This document shows positions 32,998 to 43,338 of a stretch of DNA of 64,000 bases, piece after piece. How positions within the stretch are numbered: the first letter of the stretch is position 1; the number at the start of each line of letters is the position of its first letter. A program made the translations under genes and the position numbers. The DNA comes from Luteibacter sp. Sphag1AF (lineage in GTDB: Bacteria; Pseudomonadota; Gammaproteobacteria; Xanthomonadales; Rhodanobacteraceae): assembly GCF_014192715.1 (NCBI RefSeq), contig NZ_JACHYH010000006.1, positions 181,407 through 245,406 on the forward strand, read 5' to 3'. The notes under the pieces are model-generated. The model was given only the letters and a program-made list of their open reading frames with translations, searched no databases and was not told where the DNA came from.

Positions 32998-34761
32998 TTA
33001 TTCCTCTGGCGAGTGCCCGGGCTTGTCCAGCGTGTCCTTAAGCGCCGCCTGCAAACGCGCGTGCACCTGGACCAGGACCCGCCAGAGAAGCCACGTAAGT
33101 CCCGCTCCCAAAAGGATAATGAGGAACGCCACTTCGCGCGGCGGCAGAATGGTGGACGCCAGTGCCGCCACCAGCAGCCCCAGCACCAGCAGCACCGCCA
33201 TCGGGATGACCCGCGCGAGCAGGCTGCGAATGGTGTAATTGCGGCTGCCCCCCACGTGCTCGGGAATGCTGAGTTCTGCCAGAAGCATGCCCAGGGCCCC
33301 TGCCTTGCGATAGGCAGCAACAATCATGGGCAGCGACAGCAGGGCGGCCAGCGACCAGGCGAGGCTGCGCTGGATCGTTACCTGTCCGGCCAGCAGTTCC
33401 AGATGCAGGAAGCCGCGGCGATAGGCATATGCCACCACAATGAAGACGGCAATCACCAGCATCATGTTGATGACCACGTGCCAGACCAGTCGCCGGATCA
33501 TCTTCATCACGATGGCGCCCTGCCCCGACAGACCCAGGTTACCCATCCAGTCTGTATAGGCGCGCCCCACACCGGTGAGCCTTGCCGGCAGGCGCCGGGC
33601 GAGAAACCCGGCCAGCGGATCTGATCCGCGGATCAGATAGGGCGTCAGGAAGGTGGTGATGGCCGACACGGCGACTGCCACGGGGTAAAGGAACTTGCTG
33701 GTGACGTTGAGAGTGAGGCCCAGCGACGCGATGACGAACGAGAACTCGCCGATCTGCGCCAGCCCCATGCCGACGCGCAGCGACGTGCGGCCATCGTTGC
33801 CCGCCACAAAACTGCCGAAACTGCACGTCATTACTTTGCCCACCACCACGGCGACCGTGACGATGAAGATGGGCCATGCGTATTCCACCAGCAGCGCGGG
33901 GTCGATCAACATGCCGATGGCCACGAAGAAGATGGCACTGAACATGTCGCGCACCGGCATGATGATGCGCTCGACGCGCGCCACCGCTTCGGACTCCGCC
34001 ACAATCGCACCGATCATGAAGGCGCCCAGCGCCACGCTGTAGCCGAGTTCGGTCACCAGCAGGCAGAAGCCGAACAGGATGCCGAGCACGGCCACCAGCA
34101 GTACGTCGTTGCGGCTGACCCGGGCGATGTAGTCCACCACGCGCGGCACCAGCAGCAGACCGACCACCAGCGACACCGCCATGAACAGGCCGAGGCGACC
34201 GATGGCAGCGAATGCATCGCCCGCCTCCACCCCGCCCGTGCTGGCAATACCGGTAAGCAGTGCCATCAGCACGATGGCCAGCAGGTCCTCCACGATGAGG
34301 ATGCCGAACATCAGCTGCGCGAAGCGCTCGCGTTTGAGGCCCAGATCCTCCAGCGCCTTCATGATGATCGTGGTGGAGGAGATGGAGAGCATGGCCCCAA
34401 GGAACAGCGAGTCCATCGCCGACCACGAGAAGAAGCGGCCGATCTCGTAGCCGATCCACACCATCAGGACGATTTCTGCGAAGGCCGCCACCAGCGCTGC
34501 GCCACCGACAGCACGAAGCTTCTTGAGGCTGAACTCCAGACCCAGTGCAAACAGCAGCAGGATCATGCCCAGTTCGGAGAGCGTGCGGATGGTTTGTTCG
34601 TCGTGGATGAAGATGACCGGCAGCGTATGCGGCCCGATCAGAAGTCCCGCAATGATGTAGCCCAGCACGACCGGTTGCCGGAGGCGCTGGAAAATAACTG
34701 TCGTAAGCCCGGCCACAAGCATCACCGTGGCCAGATCCTGGATGAAAACGAGTTCGTGCAT
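32998..34761 (-). CDS. Kef-type monovalent cation:proton antiporter (CPA2)
   Basis: A 587-residue membrane protein with about 12-13 transmembrane helices in the first 390 residues. Motifs include 'LRQPVVLGYIIAGLLIGP', 'LFALGLEFSLKKLRAVG', 'SISSTTIIMKALED' and 'ILIVEDLLAIVLMA', where the acidic pair binds ions. Additional helices follow in place of the usual RCK/TrkA-N domain: I see no GxGxxG nucleotide-binding motif at the C-terminus, so gating by NAD(H) or glutathione adducts is unlikely. Probable role: K+ or Na+ exchange for protons at the inner membrane. Monocistronic. Confidence 0.88.
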   Translation of the reverse strand: MHELVFIQDLATVMLVAGLTTVIFQRLRQPVVLGYIIAGLLIGPHTLPVIFIHDEQTIRTLSELGMILLLFALGLEFSLKKLRAVGGAALVAAFAEIVLMVWIGYEIGRFFSWSAMDSLFLGAMLSISSTTIIMKALEDLGLKRERFAQLMFGILIVEDLLAIVLMALLTGIASTGGVEAGDAFAAIGRLGLFMAVSLVVGLLLVPRVVDYIARVSRNDVLLVAVLGILFGFCLLVTELGYSVALGAFMIGAIVAESEAVARVERIIMPVRDMFSAIFFVAIGMLIDPALLVEYAWPIFIVTVAVVVGKVMTCSFGSFVAGNDGRTSLRVGMGLAQIGEFSFVIASLGLTLNVTSKFLYPVAVAVSAITTFLTPYLIRGSDPLAGFLARRLPARLTGVGRAYTDWMGNLGLSGQGAIVMKMIRRLVWHVVINMMLVIAVFIVVAYAYRRGFLHLELLAGQVTIQRSLAWSLAALLSLPMIVAAYRKAGALGMLLAELSIPEHVGGSRNYTIRSLLARVIPMAVLLVLGLLVAALASTILPPREVAFLIILLGAGLTWLLWRVLVQVHARLQAALKDTLDKPGHSPEE

Positions 34762-34942
34762 GCGTATCCCTGATGCGTTCCTGCATTGAGATTAGCGCGT
34801 GCGAGGTGTCGTTAACGCGATGCTGTTTATTCTTTGAGCAACTTTCGCGCCATGACGAATTGGGCGTGTGAAGCTAAATGTCCGTCACGATTGATGATTT
34901 CAATTTCCGTGAAAATATTTCAAAAAAAATTGCATCGAATGC

Positions 34943-34971
34943 TTGACGGACCCCCTCCTCCGCCCTATTCT
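34943..34971 (+). promoter_or_regulatory. Promoter of the tRNA operon
   Basis: TTGACG (34943-34948), 17-base spacer, TATTCT (34966-34971), then a GC-rich discriminator just before tRNA-Ala at 34987. This is a near-consensus sigma-70 promoter with the GC discriminator typical of stringently controlled stable-RNA genes. Confidence 0.85.
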
Positions 34972-34986
34972 TTGCGGCTCCAGAGC

Positions 34987-35062
34987 GGGGCCATAGCTCA
35001 GCTGGGAGAGCGCCTGCATGGCATGCAGGAGGTCGCCGGTTCGATCCCGGCTGGCTCCACCA
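34987..35062 (+). tRNA. tRNA-Ala (anticodon GGC)
   Basis: 76 bases including encoded CCA. The acceptor stem GGGGCCA pairs with TGGCTCC (one G-T). The anticodon loop reads ATGGCAT between CCTGC and GCAGG, and the T-arm is GGTTCGATCCC. First gene of the tRNA operon. Confidence 0.97.
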
Positions 35063-35071
35063 ACTCTATAC

Positions 35072-35147
35072 GTCCCCATCGTCTAGAGGCCTAGGACATC
35101 ACCCTTTCACGGTGGCGACCGGGGTTCGAATCCCCGTGGGGACGCCA
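35072..35147 (+). tRNA. tRNA-Glu (anticodon TTC)
   Basis: 76 bases with encoded CCA. The acceptor GTCCCCA pairs with TGGGGAC; the anticodon loop contains TTC (CCTTTCAC), and the T-arm is GGGTTCGAATCCC. It lies nine bases after tRNA-Ala and is co-transcribed. Confidence 0.97.
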
Positions 35148-35217
35148 CTTCTTCGGAACATCGAAGATGTGTGATGTAGAGAGTTGGTTAGTTATCTGGA
35201 GAGATGGAAGTAAATGC

Positions 35218-35294
35218 GGAGCGGTAGTTCAGTCGGTTAGAATGCTGGCCTGTCACGCCGGAGGTCGCGGGTTCGAGTCCCGTCCGCTCCGCCA
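35218..35294 (+). tRNA. tRNA-Asp (anticodon GTC)
   Basis: 77 bases with encoded CCA. The acceptor GGAGCGG pairs with CCGCTCC, the anticodon loop CTGTCAC contains GTC, and the T-arm is GGGTTCGAGTCCC. It lies 70 bases after tRNA-Glu and ends the operon. Confidence 0.97.
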
Positions 35295-35311
35295 CTTACT
35301 TCTGGAAAAAA

Positions 35312-35338
35312 CGCCCGCCCTCTAGCGGGTTTTTTTTC
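35312..35338 (+). terminator. Terminator of the tRNA operon
   Basis: CCCGC (35314-35318) pairs with GCGGG (35325-35329), followed by eight T residues. It lies 18 bases after tRNA-Asp. Confidence 0.92.
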
Positions 35339-35399
35339 GTCCCGAGTTTATGCCAAAAGCAGACTGCCCGCATCCGGGCGGTCCATCACCAGGCATCAG

Positions 35400-35879
35400 T
35401 CAGGTCGAATCAGACCCATCGCCCACGCGCTCCAGCGTGCCGATCGAATGCCCCTGCTCCGCCAGGTATTCCAGCCAGCGACTGAGGAATCCGTTCATGC
35501 GCAGGCGGTGCTGAAACACCGTGTGTGCCGCAGGGAACGGGCCAAGCACCTGCCACAACCGGCGACCCGGATGGCAATGCAATGCTTCGGCCACGTGCGC
35601 ATCGGTGTACATGCGCAACTGCGCAGAAGGCGACGGCTGGCCGGTCTGCTCGTCCACGAAGTCGTAGGTGAGTTCAAGCTCAAGCGTATAGGGGTGCTTC
35701 TCCTGCACCTGCAACCTGACTTTCAGTCCATCGTCCACGTCGGACACATAGATCCCCGTCGCCAGACGCTGCGGTGCAAACAGCCTCGCCAGCCGGTGAT
35801 AGTTTTCGCCGTAAAGCCCCATGAGGAAGCCGAAGCGTCCGGGGAGAAACGGCGAAGGGCGTTCGATGACTGAGGTCAC
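35400..35879 (-). CDS. DUF1249 (YqiB-like) protein
   Basis: A cytoplasmic protein with 'GRFGFLMGLYGENYHRLARLF', strands 'DDGLKVRLQVQEKHPYTLELEL' and 'QLRMYTDAHVAEAL', and a C-terminal 'NGFLSRWLEYLAEQGHSI', all matching DUF1249. The function is unknown. I prefer the GTG at 35879 (159 residues): it has AGGA about eight bases upstream and lies 22 bases after the ppsR stop. An ATG at 35936 (178 residues) would overlap ppsR by 35 bases. Confidence 0.82.
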   Translation of the reverse strand: MTSVIERPSPFLPGRFGFLMGLYGENYHRLARLFAPQRLATGIYVSDVDDGLKVRLQVQEKHPYTLELELTYDFVDEQTGQPSPSAQLRMYTDAHVAEALHCHPGRRLWQVLGPFPAAHTVFQHRLRMNGFLSRWLEYLAEQGHSIGTLERVGDGSDST

Positions 35880-35901
35880 TCGGATTTCCTGTGGGGTCCT
35901 G

Positions 35902-36717
35902 TCAGTACATATGGCGTTCGATACCGAGGTATTCAAAGATCTTGCTGGAGATCTCCTCGATGGACGTATGCGTGGTATTCAGAACAGGGATGTTTTCCCG
36001 GCGCATCAGCTTGTCGGCCTGCTCCAGCTCCCACTTGCACTGCTTCAGCGTTGCATAGCGGCTGCCGGGACGGCGCTGCTCGCGAATCTGGGCGAGGCGG
36101 TTGGGGTCGATGGTCAGGCCGAAAAGCCGGCTGCGATACGGACGCAGGCGCGTGGGGAGTTCAAGCTTGTCCAGGTCATCGTCCGTCAGCGGGTAGTTGG
36201 CGGCACAGACCCCGTAATGCAATGCCATGTAAAGACAGGTGGGTGTCTTGCCGGAACGGGACACGCCCACCAGCACCAGATCCGATTCGTTGTAATCCAC
36301 GTCCAGGCCATCATCGTGCGCCAGGGCATAGTTGGTCGCGTTGATGCGCGCCTCGTAGCGCTCGAAATCCACCAGGCCGTGGGAGCGGTTCACGGCTCCG
36401 GAGCGTTTGGCGCCAAGCTCTTCCTCCAGCGGATCAATGAAGGGGGCAAACACGTCCAGCATCAGCGCCCCGCTTCCACCGACGATGTCGCACAGCGCCC
36501 GGGAGGTCATGGTGTTGACCACGATGGGCCGCTGGCCGTCCTGCGCATACTTCGTCTTGATCCGCAGTGCGGCAGCCTCTGCCTTCTGGGCATTGTCGAT
36601 GAAGGGCAGCCGATGGGTATCGAACTGCACGCCCTCGAACTGGGCCAGCATGCTGTTTCCGATGGTTTCGGCCGTGATGCCGGTCGAGTCGGAAATGAAG
36701 AAGACGGTTCTGCGCAT
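35902..36717 (-). CDS. ppsR: Phosphoenolpyruvate synthase regulatory protein (bifunctional kinase/pyrophosphorylase)
   Basis: A 271-residue DUF299 protein. It starts 'MRRTVFFISDSTGITAET', and the P-loop-like 'VLVGVSRSGKTPTCLYMA' binds ADP. PpsR inactivates PEP synthase by ADP-dependent phosphorylation of a Thr next to its catalytic His and reactivates it by phosphorolysis. Its gene is divergent from ppsA with about 195 bases between, the common arrangement. Confidence 0.94.
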   Translation of the reverse strand: MRRTVFFISDSTGITAETIGNSMLAQFEGVQFDTHRLPFIDNAQKAEAAALRIKTKYAQDGQRPIVVNTMTSRALCDIVGGSGALMLDVFAPFIDPLEEELGAKRSGAVNRSHGLVDFERYEARINATNYALAHDDGLDVDYNESDLVLVGVSRSGKTPTCLYMALHYGVCAANYPLTDDDLDKLELPTRLRPYRSRLFGLTIDPNRLAQIREQRRPGSRYATLKQCKWELEQADKLMRRENIPVLNTTHTSIEEISSKIFEYLGIERHMY

Positions 36718-36912
36718 CGGGAACGATCCGGTTTGGCCTGTATGGTTTGCACCTTAGCGCGTAAACGTTTGCCCGCACAGCGGCTGAACGTTTGTGCATC
36801 GCGCCTTGTTTCACGCCCTCTGGGGCCCCGACAATAGAGGACTTTCTTCGCGCGGCCTGCACGTCCGCATTCCGACAGACACCTTTGACGAACCGATTTT
36901 GAGGAACTTCCT

Positions 36913-39285
<2,373 letters not shown>

Positions 39286-39303
39286 TCCAGACCTGTTGAA
39301 TCA

Positions 39304-39341
39304 AAAGGCCGGGGTGCAGTTCAGGCACCCCGGCTTTTTTT
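39304..39341 (+). terminator. Terminator of ppsA
   Basis: Ten-base perfect stem (39308-39317 with 39325-39334), seven-base loop, then seven T residues. Confidence 0.93.
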
Positions 39342-39368
39342 GTGCTGCTCGCGATGGCGCCAGCCAGC

Positions 39369-40142
39369 CTAAGCACGATAAACCGCCACCCCCGCCGCGC
39401 GATACGCCGCCACCACCGCCTCATCCGTATCCGCCGCAACCACCAGATGCGCAATGGCGGCAATCGGTGCCGTGTGATGCGTGGCCGCTGCAATCAGCTT
39501 GTCCGGCGTGGCAACCGCCACCGTTTCGCCGCTGGCTTCGATGATCGCCTGCTTCAGTACCACTTCCTCACTGTCGTACGTCCACAGCCCATGCACCGGA
39601 TCAATCGCGCAAATGCCCGGGAAACAAAGGTCCGCGCGAATGCCCTGGGCCTGACGCAACGTCAGTGAGCCAATGGCGCCACCGATCTTCGGATGCACCC
39701 GGCCGCCCAGCAGCAGCACATCGAACCCGGGACGCCCGAGCACGGCCAGCGCCACATCCGGCGCATTCGTTACCACGGTCAGCCCATGATGCTCAGGCAG
39801 CGCGGCCGCAATAGCCGAGTTGGTCGACCCCGCGTCCAGGAAGATGATCTGTCCCTTGCCCACCAGCCCCGCAGCCACCTGCGCCAACGACCGCTTCAGG
39901 CCTGCATTCTCCTTATGGCGCACGCTCAACGGCGCCACGTCATGCATCAGCAATGCGCCGCCATAGACCCGCTTGCACAGGCCCTGCGCAGCCATGTCAC
40001 GAAGGTCGCGGCGAATCGAGTCTTCCGAAACACGGAACTCTACCGCCAGATCCGCCGCGATCACACGGCCGTCGCGATGCAACCGTTCGGCGATCACGCG
40101 CTGGCGTTCGCCCGGCAGCGCCACATCCATGCCGTCGTTCAT
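39369..40142 (-). CDS. DeoR-family transcriptional regulator
   Basis: A 257-residue repressor. The N-terminal winged HTH has 'ERLHRDGRVIAADLAVEFRV' and 'DSIRRDLRDMAAQGLCKRVYGGAL'. The C-terminal sugar-phosphate sensor domain has 'IFLDAGSTNSAIA', 'VVTNAPDVA', 'LGGRVHPKIGGAIG' and a late Asp/Lys motif (ATPDKLI). DeoR-type sensors bind sugar phosphates. It overlaps the HAD phosphatase gene (ATGA), so it probably controls this small MFS-HAD-DeoR operon. Confidence 0.9.
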   Translation of the reverse strand: MNDGMDVALPGERQRVIAERLHRDGRVIAADLAVEFRVSEDSIRRDLRDMAAQGLCKRVYGGALLMHDVAPLSVRHKENAGLKRSLAQVAAGLVGKGQIIFLDAGSTNSAIAAALPEHHGLTVVTNAPDVALAVLGRPGFDVLLLGGRVHPKIGGAIGSLTLRQAQGIRADLCFPGICAIDPVHGLWTYDSEEVVLKQAIIEASGETVAVATPDKLIAAATHHTAPIAAIAHLVVAADTDEAVVAAYRAAGVAVYRA

Positions 40143-40765
40143 GCTGGCAGAAACCCCAGCTTCACCAGCTCCGCCCGCAACTGCGCCGGGGCATGGAAAT
40201 GAATGCCATGAATGCCGAAGGCTTCGGCGGCTTCCACGTTGCGCTGACTGTCGTCGATGAACACGGCGCGGGCCGGATCAATGTCGTAGCGCTCCAGCAG
40301 AATGCGATAGATTTTCTCATCCGGCTTGATCGTGCCTTCTTCGCCCGACACCACAATACCGTCGAACCACTCCAGAAAATCGAAGCGTTCGCGCGCGATG
40401 GGAAACGTTTCCTGCGACCAGTTGGTCAGGCCGTAAAGCGGATGCCCGGCATCCTTCAACTCGCGAAGAATGTGCAGGCTGTCGTCGATGGCACCGTTGA
40501 GCGTTTCTTCCCAGCGATGCTGATACGCCGCAATCAGTTCCGCCTGTGACGGATGATGCGCCGTAAGCAATGTCACCGCCTCGCTCCAGGGACGCCCGGC
40601 ATCCTGCTGAAGATTCCACTCCGGGGTAGTCACTTCAGCAAGAAAACGCTCCATGCCCGCCTCGTCATCACCGAAAAGCTTGCGATACAGATAACGCGGA
40701 TTCCAGTCGATCAACACGCCGCCGAAATCGAAAATCACCACATCGCGCTTGTGATTGGAATGCAT
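40139..40765 (-). CDS. HAD-family hydrolase (YihX-like)
   Basis: A 208-residue HAD-IA protein. Motif I is 'VIFDFGGVLIDW', with nucleophile Asp13 but Gly at the second position, as in YihX-type sugar phosphatases. Motif II is 'LTNWS', motif III 'IKPDEKIYR' and motif IV 'VFIDDSQRN'. It likely dephosphorylates a small sugar phosphate in the cytoplasm; substrate unknown. It follows the MFS gene by ten bases and overlaps the DeoR gene, suggesting a sugar-phosphate detoxification unit. Confidence 0.88.
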   Translation of the reverse strand: MHSNHKRDVVIFDFGGVLIDWNPRYLYRKLFGDDEAGMERFLAEVTTPEWNLQQDAGRPWSEAVTLLTAHHPSQAELIAAYQHRWEETLNGAIDDSLHILRELKDAGHPLYGLTNWSQETFPIARERFDFLEWFDGIVVSGEEGTIKPDEKIYRILLERYDIDPARAVFIDDSQRNVEAAEAFGIHGIHFHAPAQLRAELVKLGFLPA

Positions 40766-40775
40766 GACAACCTCC

Positions 40776-41903
40776 TCAACGACGCGCGATGTTCGCGCTC
40801 AGGGTGACCAGAATCAGCAGCACGCCGATACCGAACAGCGCGACCGGCAAGCTGAAAGCATGCGCCGCAAAACCGATGACCGCAGGACCGGCGAGCATTC
40901 CCGCATAACCGAGCGCGGTCACCGTGGCGATGGCGATACCGGCCGATGTTCCCGGCAGACGACCGGCGGCACTGAACAGCACCGGCACGATATTGGAGGC
41001 GCCCATGCCCACCAGCAGGAAGCCAAGCAAGCCGGCATAACCCCACGGCAGCGTCGTGGCCACCACGAAGCCGATGGCGGCAATGAAGCTGCCCAGACGC
41101 ACGATCATGACCGGACCCAGCTTCGCGGTGATCCGGTCGCCGAGGAGACGGCCCGTGGCCATCGCCACGGAGAACACGGCATAGCCGAGGCCCGCCATCG
41201 AGATGTCGAAGCCGCGCGAGAAGCGCAGGAACACCGCACTCCAGTCCAGCATCGCGCCTTCGGCGAGGAAGACGATCATGCACAGGAAGCCCAGCAGGAA
41301 GGCCATGGGCGACGGCATGCGGAAGCCGGTGTGTGTGGAGGTCGACTCATCGTCCACGTGCGCAAGCAGATGCTTCCACTGCGTGGCCACCACCACAAAC
41401 AAAAGTACCGATACCGCGATGGCACAGCTCAGCAATGGCGCACCGGCGCGCAACAGGGCACTCATCACCACCGAGCCCACCAGGCCGCCGATACTGAAAA
41501 CGCCATGGAAGCCGGACATCATCGGACGCGCTGCATGCTTCTCCACATCCACCGCATGCGCGTTCATCGCCACATCCACCACGCCCAGCGTGGCACCAAA
41601 GAACAGCAGTGCGGCACCCAGCCACCACGCACTCGGCGCCACGGTCAGCAGCGGCAGCGCGAGGCAAAGCAGCAGTGCACTCACGCCGATGACGTTGCGA
41701 TTGCCATAGCGATGCGTGAGAAATCCGGCGAGCGGCATGGCTGCCGTGGCACCGCAGCCCATGCACAACAGGACCATGCCCAGGCTGGCTTCGTCCAGGC
41801 CCAGATTGGCCTTGGCGAAAGGAACCATGGGAGCCCAACTGGCCATGCCGATGCCGGACAAGAGAAATATGAGGCGCGTGGCGCGTGCGGCGGGAGCGAT
41901 CAT
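40776..41903 (-). CDS. MFS transporter (YbjJ-like)
   Basis: A 375-residue protein with about 12 transmembrane helices (from 'LIFLLSGIGMASWAPMVPFA' to the C-terminal 'LPVALFGIGVLLILVTLS'). The MFS loop 2-3 motif 'GFLTHRYGNRNVIG' is present. Substrate unknown; a sugar is suggested by the HAD and DeoR partners. The start at 41903 is the ATG just before the first helix; longer in-frame versions run into the lexA control region. It is divergent from lexA with about 109 bases between. Confidence 0.85.
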   Translation of the reverse strand: MIAPAARATRLIFLLSGIGMASWAPMVPFAKANLGLDEASLGMVLLCMGCGATAAMPLAGFLTHRYGNRNVIGVSALLLCLALPLLTVAPSAWWLGAALLFFGATLGVVDVAMNAHAVDVEKHAARPMMSGFHGVFSIGGLVGSVVMSALLRAGAPLLSCAIAVSVLLFVVVATQWKHLLAHVDDESTSTHTGFRMPSPMAFLLGFLCMIVFLAEGAMLDWSAVFLRFSRGFDISMAGLGYAVFSVAMATGRLLGDRITAKLGPVMIVRLGSFIAAIGFVVATTLPWGYAGLLGFLLVGMGASNIVPVLFSAAGRLPGTSAGIAIATVTALGYAGMLAGPAVIGFAAHAFSLPVALFGIGVLLILVTLSANIARR

Positions 41904-41976
41904 TGAGAAAAGCCGTGGAGGACGAATGGGCAGAAATGTACCCAATCGTGCACAAACGTGCAATACAGAAATGCAC

Positions 41977-42010
41977 TTGCGCACACCCGGCCATGTACGT
42001 ACATTTGTAC
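41977..42010 (+). promoter_or_regulatory. lexA promoter with LexA2-type operator overlapping the -10
   Basis: TTGCGC (41977-41982), 17-base spacer, TACATT (42000-42005) give a promoter whose start point would be at or next to the lexA ATG (42013). The operator GTAC-ATTT-GTAC (41999-42010) overlaps the -10. The GTAC-N4 half-site form is known for LexA proteins linked to imuA-imuB-dnaE2 cassettes and differs from the E. coli CTGT-N8-ACAG box. Confidence 0.75.
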
Positions 42011-42012
42011 AC

Positions 42013-42633
42013 ATGGCCACTCCCACCCTCACCGACCGTCAGCAAAAGACCCTCGCGTTCCTGCAGCAATACCTGCAGGCACAGGGCCTTCCTCCCACCC
42101 TGCGCGAGATCGCCGAGGCCCTGGGCTTTCCCAGCCACAGCTCCGCGCAGGCCTGCGTGGAGTCGCTGGTACGCAAGGGCGTGATCGAACGCTCGCCGCA
42201 GCACCGGGGCCTGCGCCTGCCGGCCAGCCTTACCCAGGCCAGTCACACTCAGAACGAATTGCCGCTGATTGGTCGCGTGGCTGCAGGCTCGCCGATCCTG
42301 GCGGAAGAAAACATCGAATCGCAGCTGGAAGTCGATCCGGCCCTGTTCCGCCCGCGTGCGGATTACCTGCTGCGCGTGGTGGGCCTGAGCATGCGCGATG
42401 TCGGCATTCTGGATGGCGACCTGCTGGCCGTGCACCGCACGCCGGTCGCCACCGATGGACAGATCGTGGTGGCCCGCGTCGACGACGAAGTCACCGTGAA
42501 ACGCCTGAAGCACGAGCGGGACAAGCTCTTCCTGATGCCCGCCAATCCGGATTTCGATCCCATCGAAATCGACCCCCGCCGCCATGCGTTCGCCATTGAA
42601 GGGCGTTACGTCGGCATCATTCGCAGGACCTGA
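42013..42633 (+). CDS. lexA: SOS repressor LexA (LexA2 type)
   Basis: A 206-residue repressor. The winged HTH spans residues 1-65 (TLREIAEALGFPSHSSA). The self-cleavage bond is Ala91-Gly92 in 'RVAAGSP', with Ser126 (GLSMRD) and Lys163 (VTVKRL) as the catalytic pair. RecA filaments trigger cleavage and derepression. It is followed by imuA after three bases, so lexA heads the lexA-imuA-imuB-dnaE2 operon and represses its own cassette. The ATG lies two bases beyond the operator with no Shine-Dalgarno, so the mRNA may be leaderless. Confidence 0.95.
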   Translation: MATPTLTDRQQKTLAFLQQYLQAQGLPPTLREIAEALGFPSHSSAQACVESLVRKGVIERSPQHRGLRLPASLTQASHTQNELPLIGRVAAGSPILAEENIESQLEVDPALFRPRADYLLRVVGLSMRDVGILDGDLLAVHRTPVATDGQIVVARVDDEVTVKRLKHERDKLFLMPANPDFDPIEIDPRRHAFAIEGRYVGIIRRT

Positions 42634-42636
42634 CCC

Positions 42637-43266
42637 ATGAACGCCATCGCCACACCGACTCTCGCCCAGGTTCTTGACCATCCGGGCATCTGGCGCCGTT
42701 CCGCCGAACGCCAGCCGCGCGTGCGCGCACTGGCCACCGGCTGGGAATCGCTGGATGCGAAGTTGCCCGGCGGCGGCTGGCCGCAGGGGGCTTTAAGCGA
42801 AATCCTCTACGAAAACGACGGTCTGGGCGAACTGGATCTGGTGATGCCCGCCCTGGCGGCACTCACCCAGGAGCATCGCCGCGTCATCTTCGTGGCGCCG
42901 CCGCACCTGCCCTATGCCCCCGCGCTCGTGGCCGCCGGTGTCGATCTGCGTTTCCTGCATGAAATTCATGCCGGCACGACCGAAGCCGCCTGGAGCATGG
43001 AGCAATGCCTGCGCTCGGGCTGCTGCGGTGCTGTGGTTGGCTGGCTGTGGGACATCGACTACCGCAGCCTGCGCCGCCTGCAACTGGCCGCAGAAAGCGG
43101 CGATGCCTGCGCCATGATCTTCCGTTCCGCAGAGCACGCTGCACACAACAGTCCGGCCGCACTGCGCCTGAAAGTCAGCAACAGCGATGAGGCCACCTAT
43201 GTGGATGTGCTCAAGTCGCGCGGCCTGCTGACCACCACCGCCCCCCTTCTGCGTATGCGTGCCTGA
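42637..43266 (+). CDS. imuA: ImuA, SOS mutasome component (SulA/RecA-like)
   Basis: A 209-residue protein with 'ATGWESLDAKLPGGGWPQGALSE' near residues 30-55, a RecA/SulA-like N-terminus, and a central 'RVIFVAPPHLPYAPAL' strand. It lacks a complete Walker A. ImuA interacts with ImuB and RecA in the translesion synthesis complex with DnaE2. It starts three bases after lexA and is followed, after 72 bases holding an inverted repeat, by imuB. Confidence 0.92.
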   Translation: MNAIATPTLAQVLDHPGIWRRSAERQPRVRALATGWESLDAKLPGGGWPQGALSEILYENDGLGELDLVMPALAALTQEHRRVIFVAPPHLPYAPALVAAGVDLRFLHEIHAGTTEAAWSMEQCLRSGCCGAVVGWLWDIDYRSLRRLQLAAESGDACAMIFRSAEHAAHNSPAALRLKVSNSDEATYVDVLKSRGLLTTTAPLLRMRA

Positions 43267-43274
43267 TGAGTCCG

Positions 43275-43306
43275 GTCATGACGATTACTGCTGTAGCCGT
43301 CATGAC
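43275..43306 (+). repeat. Inverted repeat with duplicated palindrome between imuA and imuB
   Basis: GTCATGAC occurs at 43275-43282 and again at 43299-43306. With one extra base pair each, the arms form a nine-base stem (43275-43283 with 43298-43306) and a 14-base loop. It lies in the 72-base spacer, just before a GGAGG sequence. A role in mRNA processing or translation of imuB is possible; it is not a typical terminator because no T-run follows. Confidence 0.6.
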
Positions 43307-43338
43307 GGAGGTCTCCTCGACACCTGGTTGCCGCAGTC

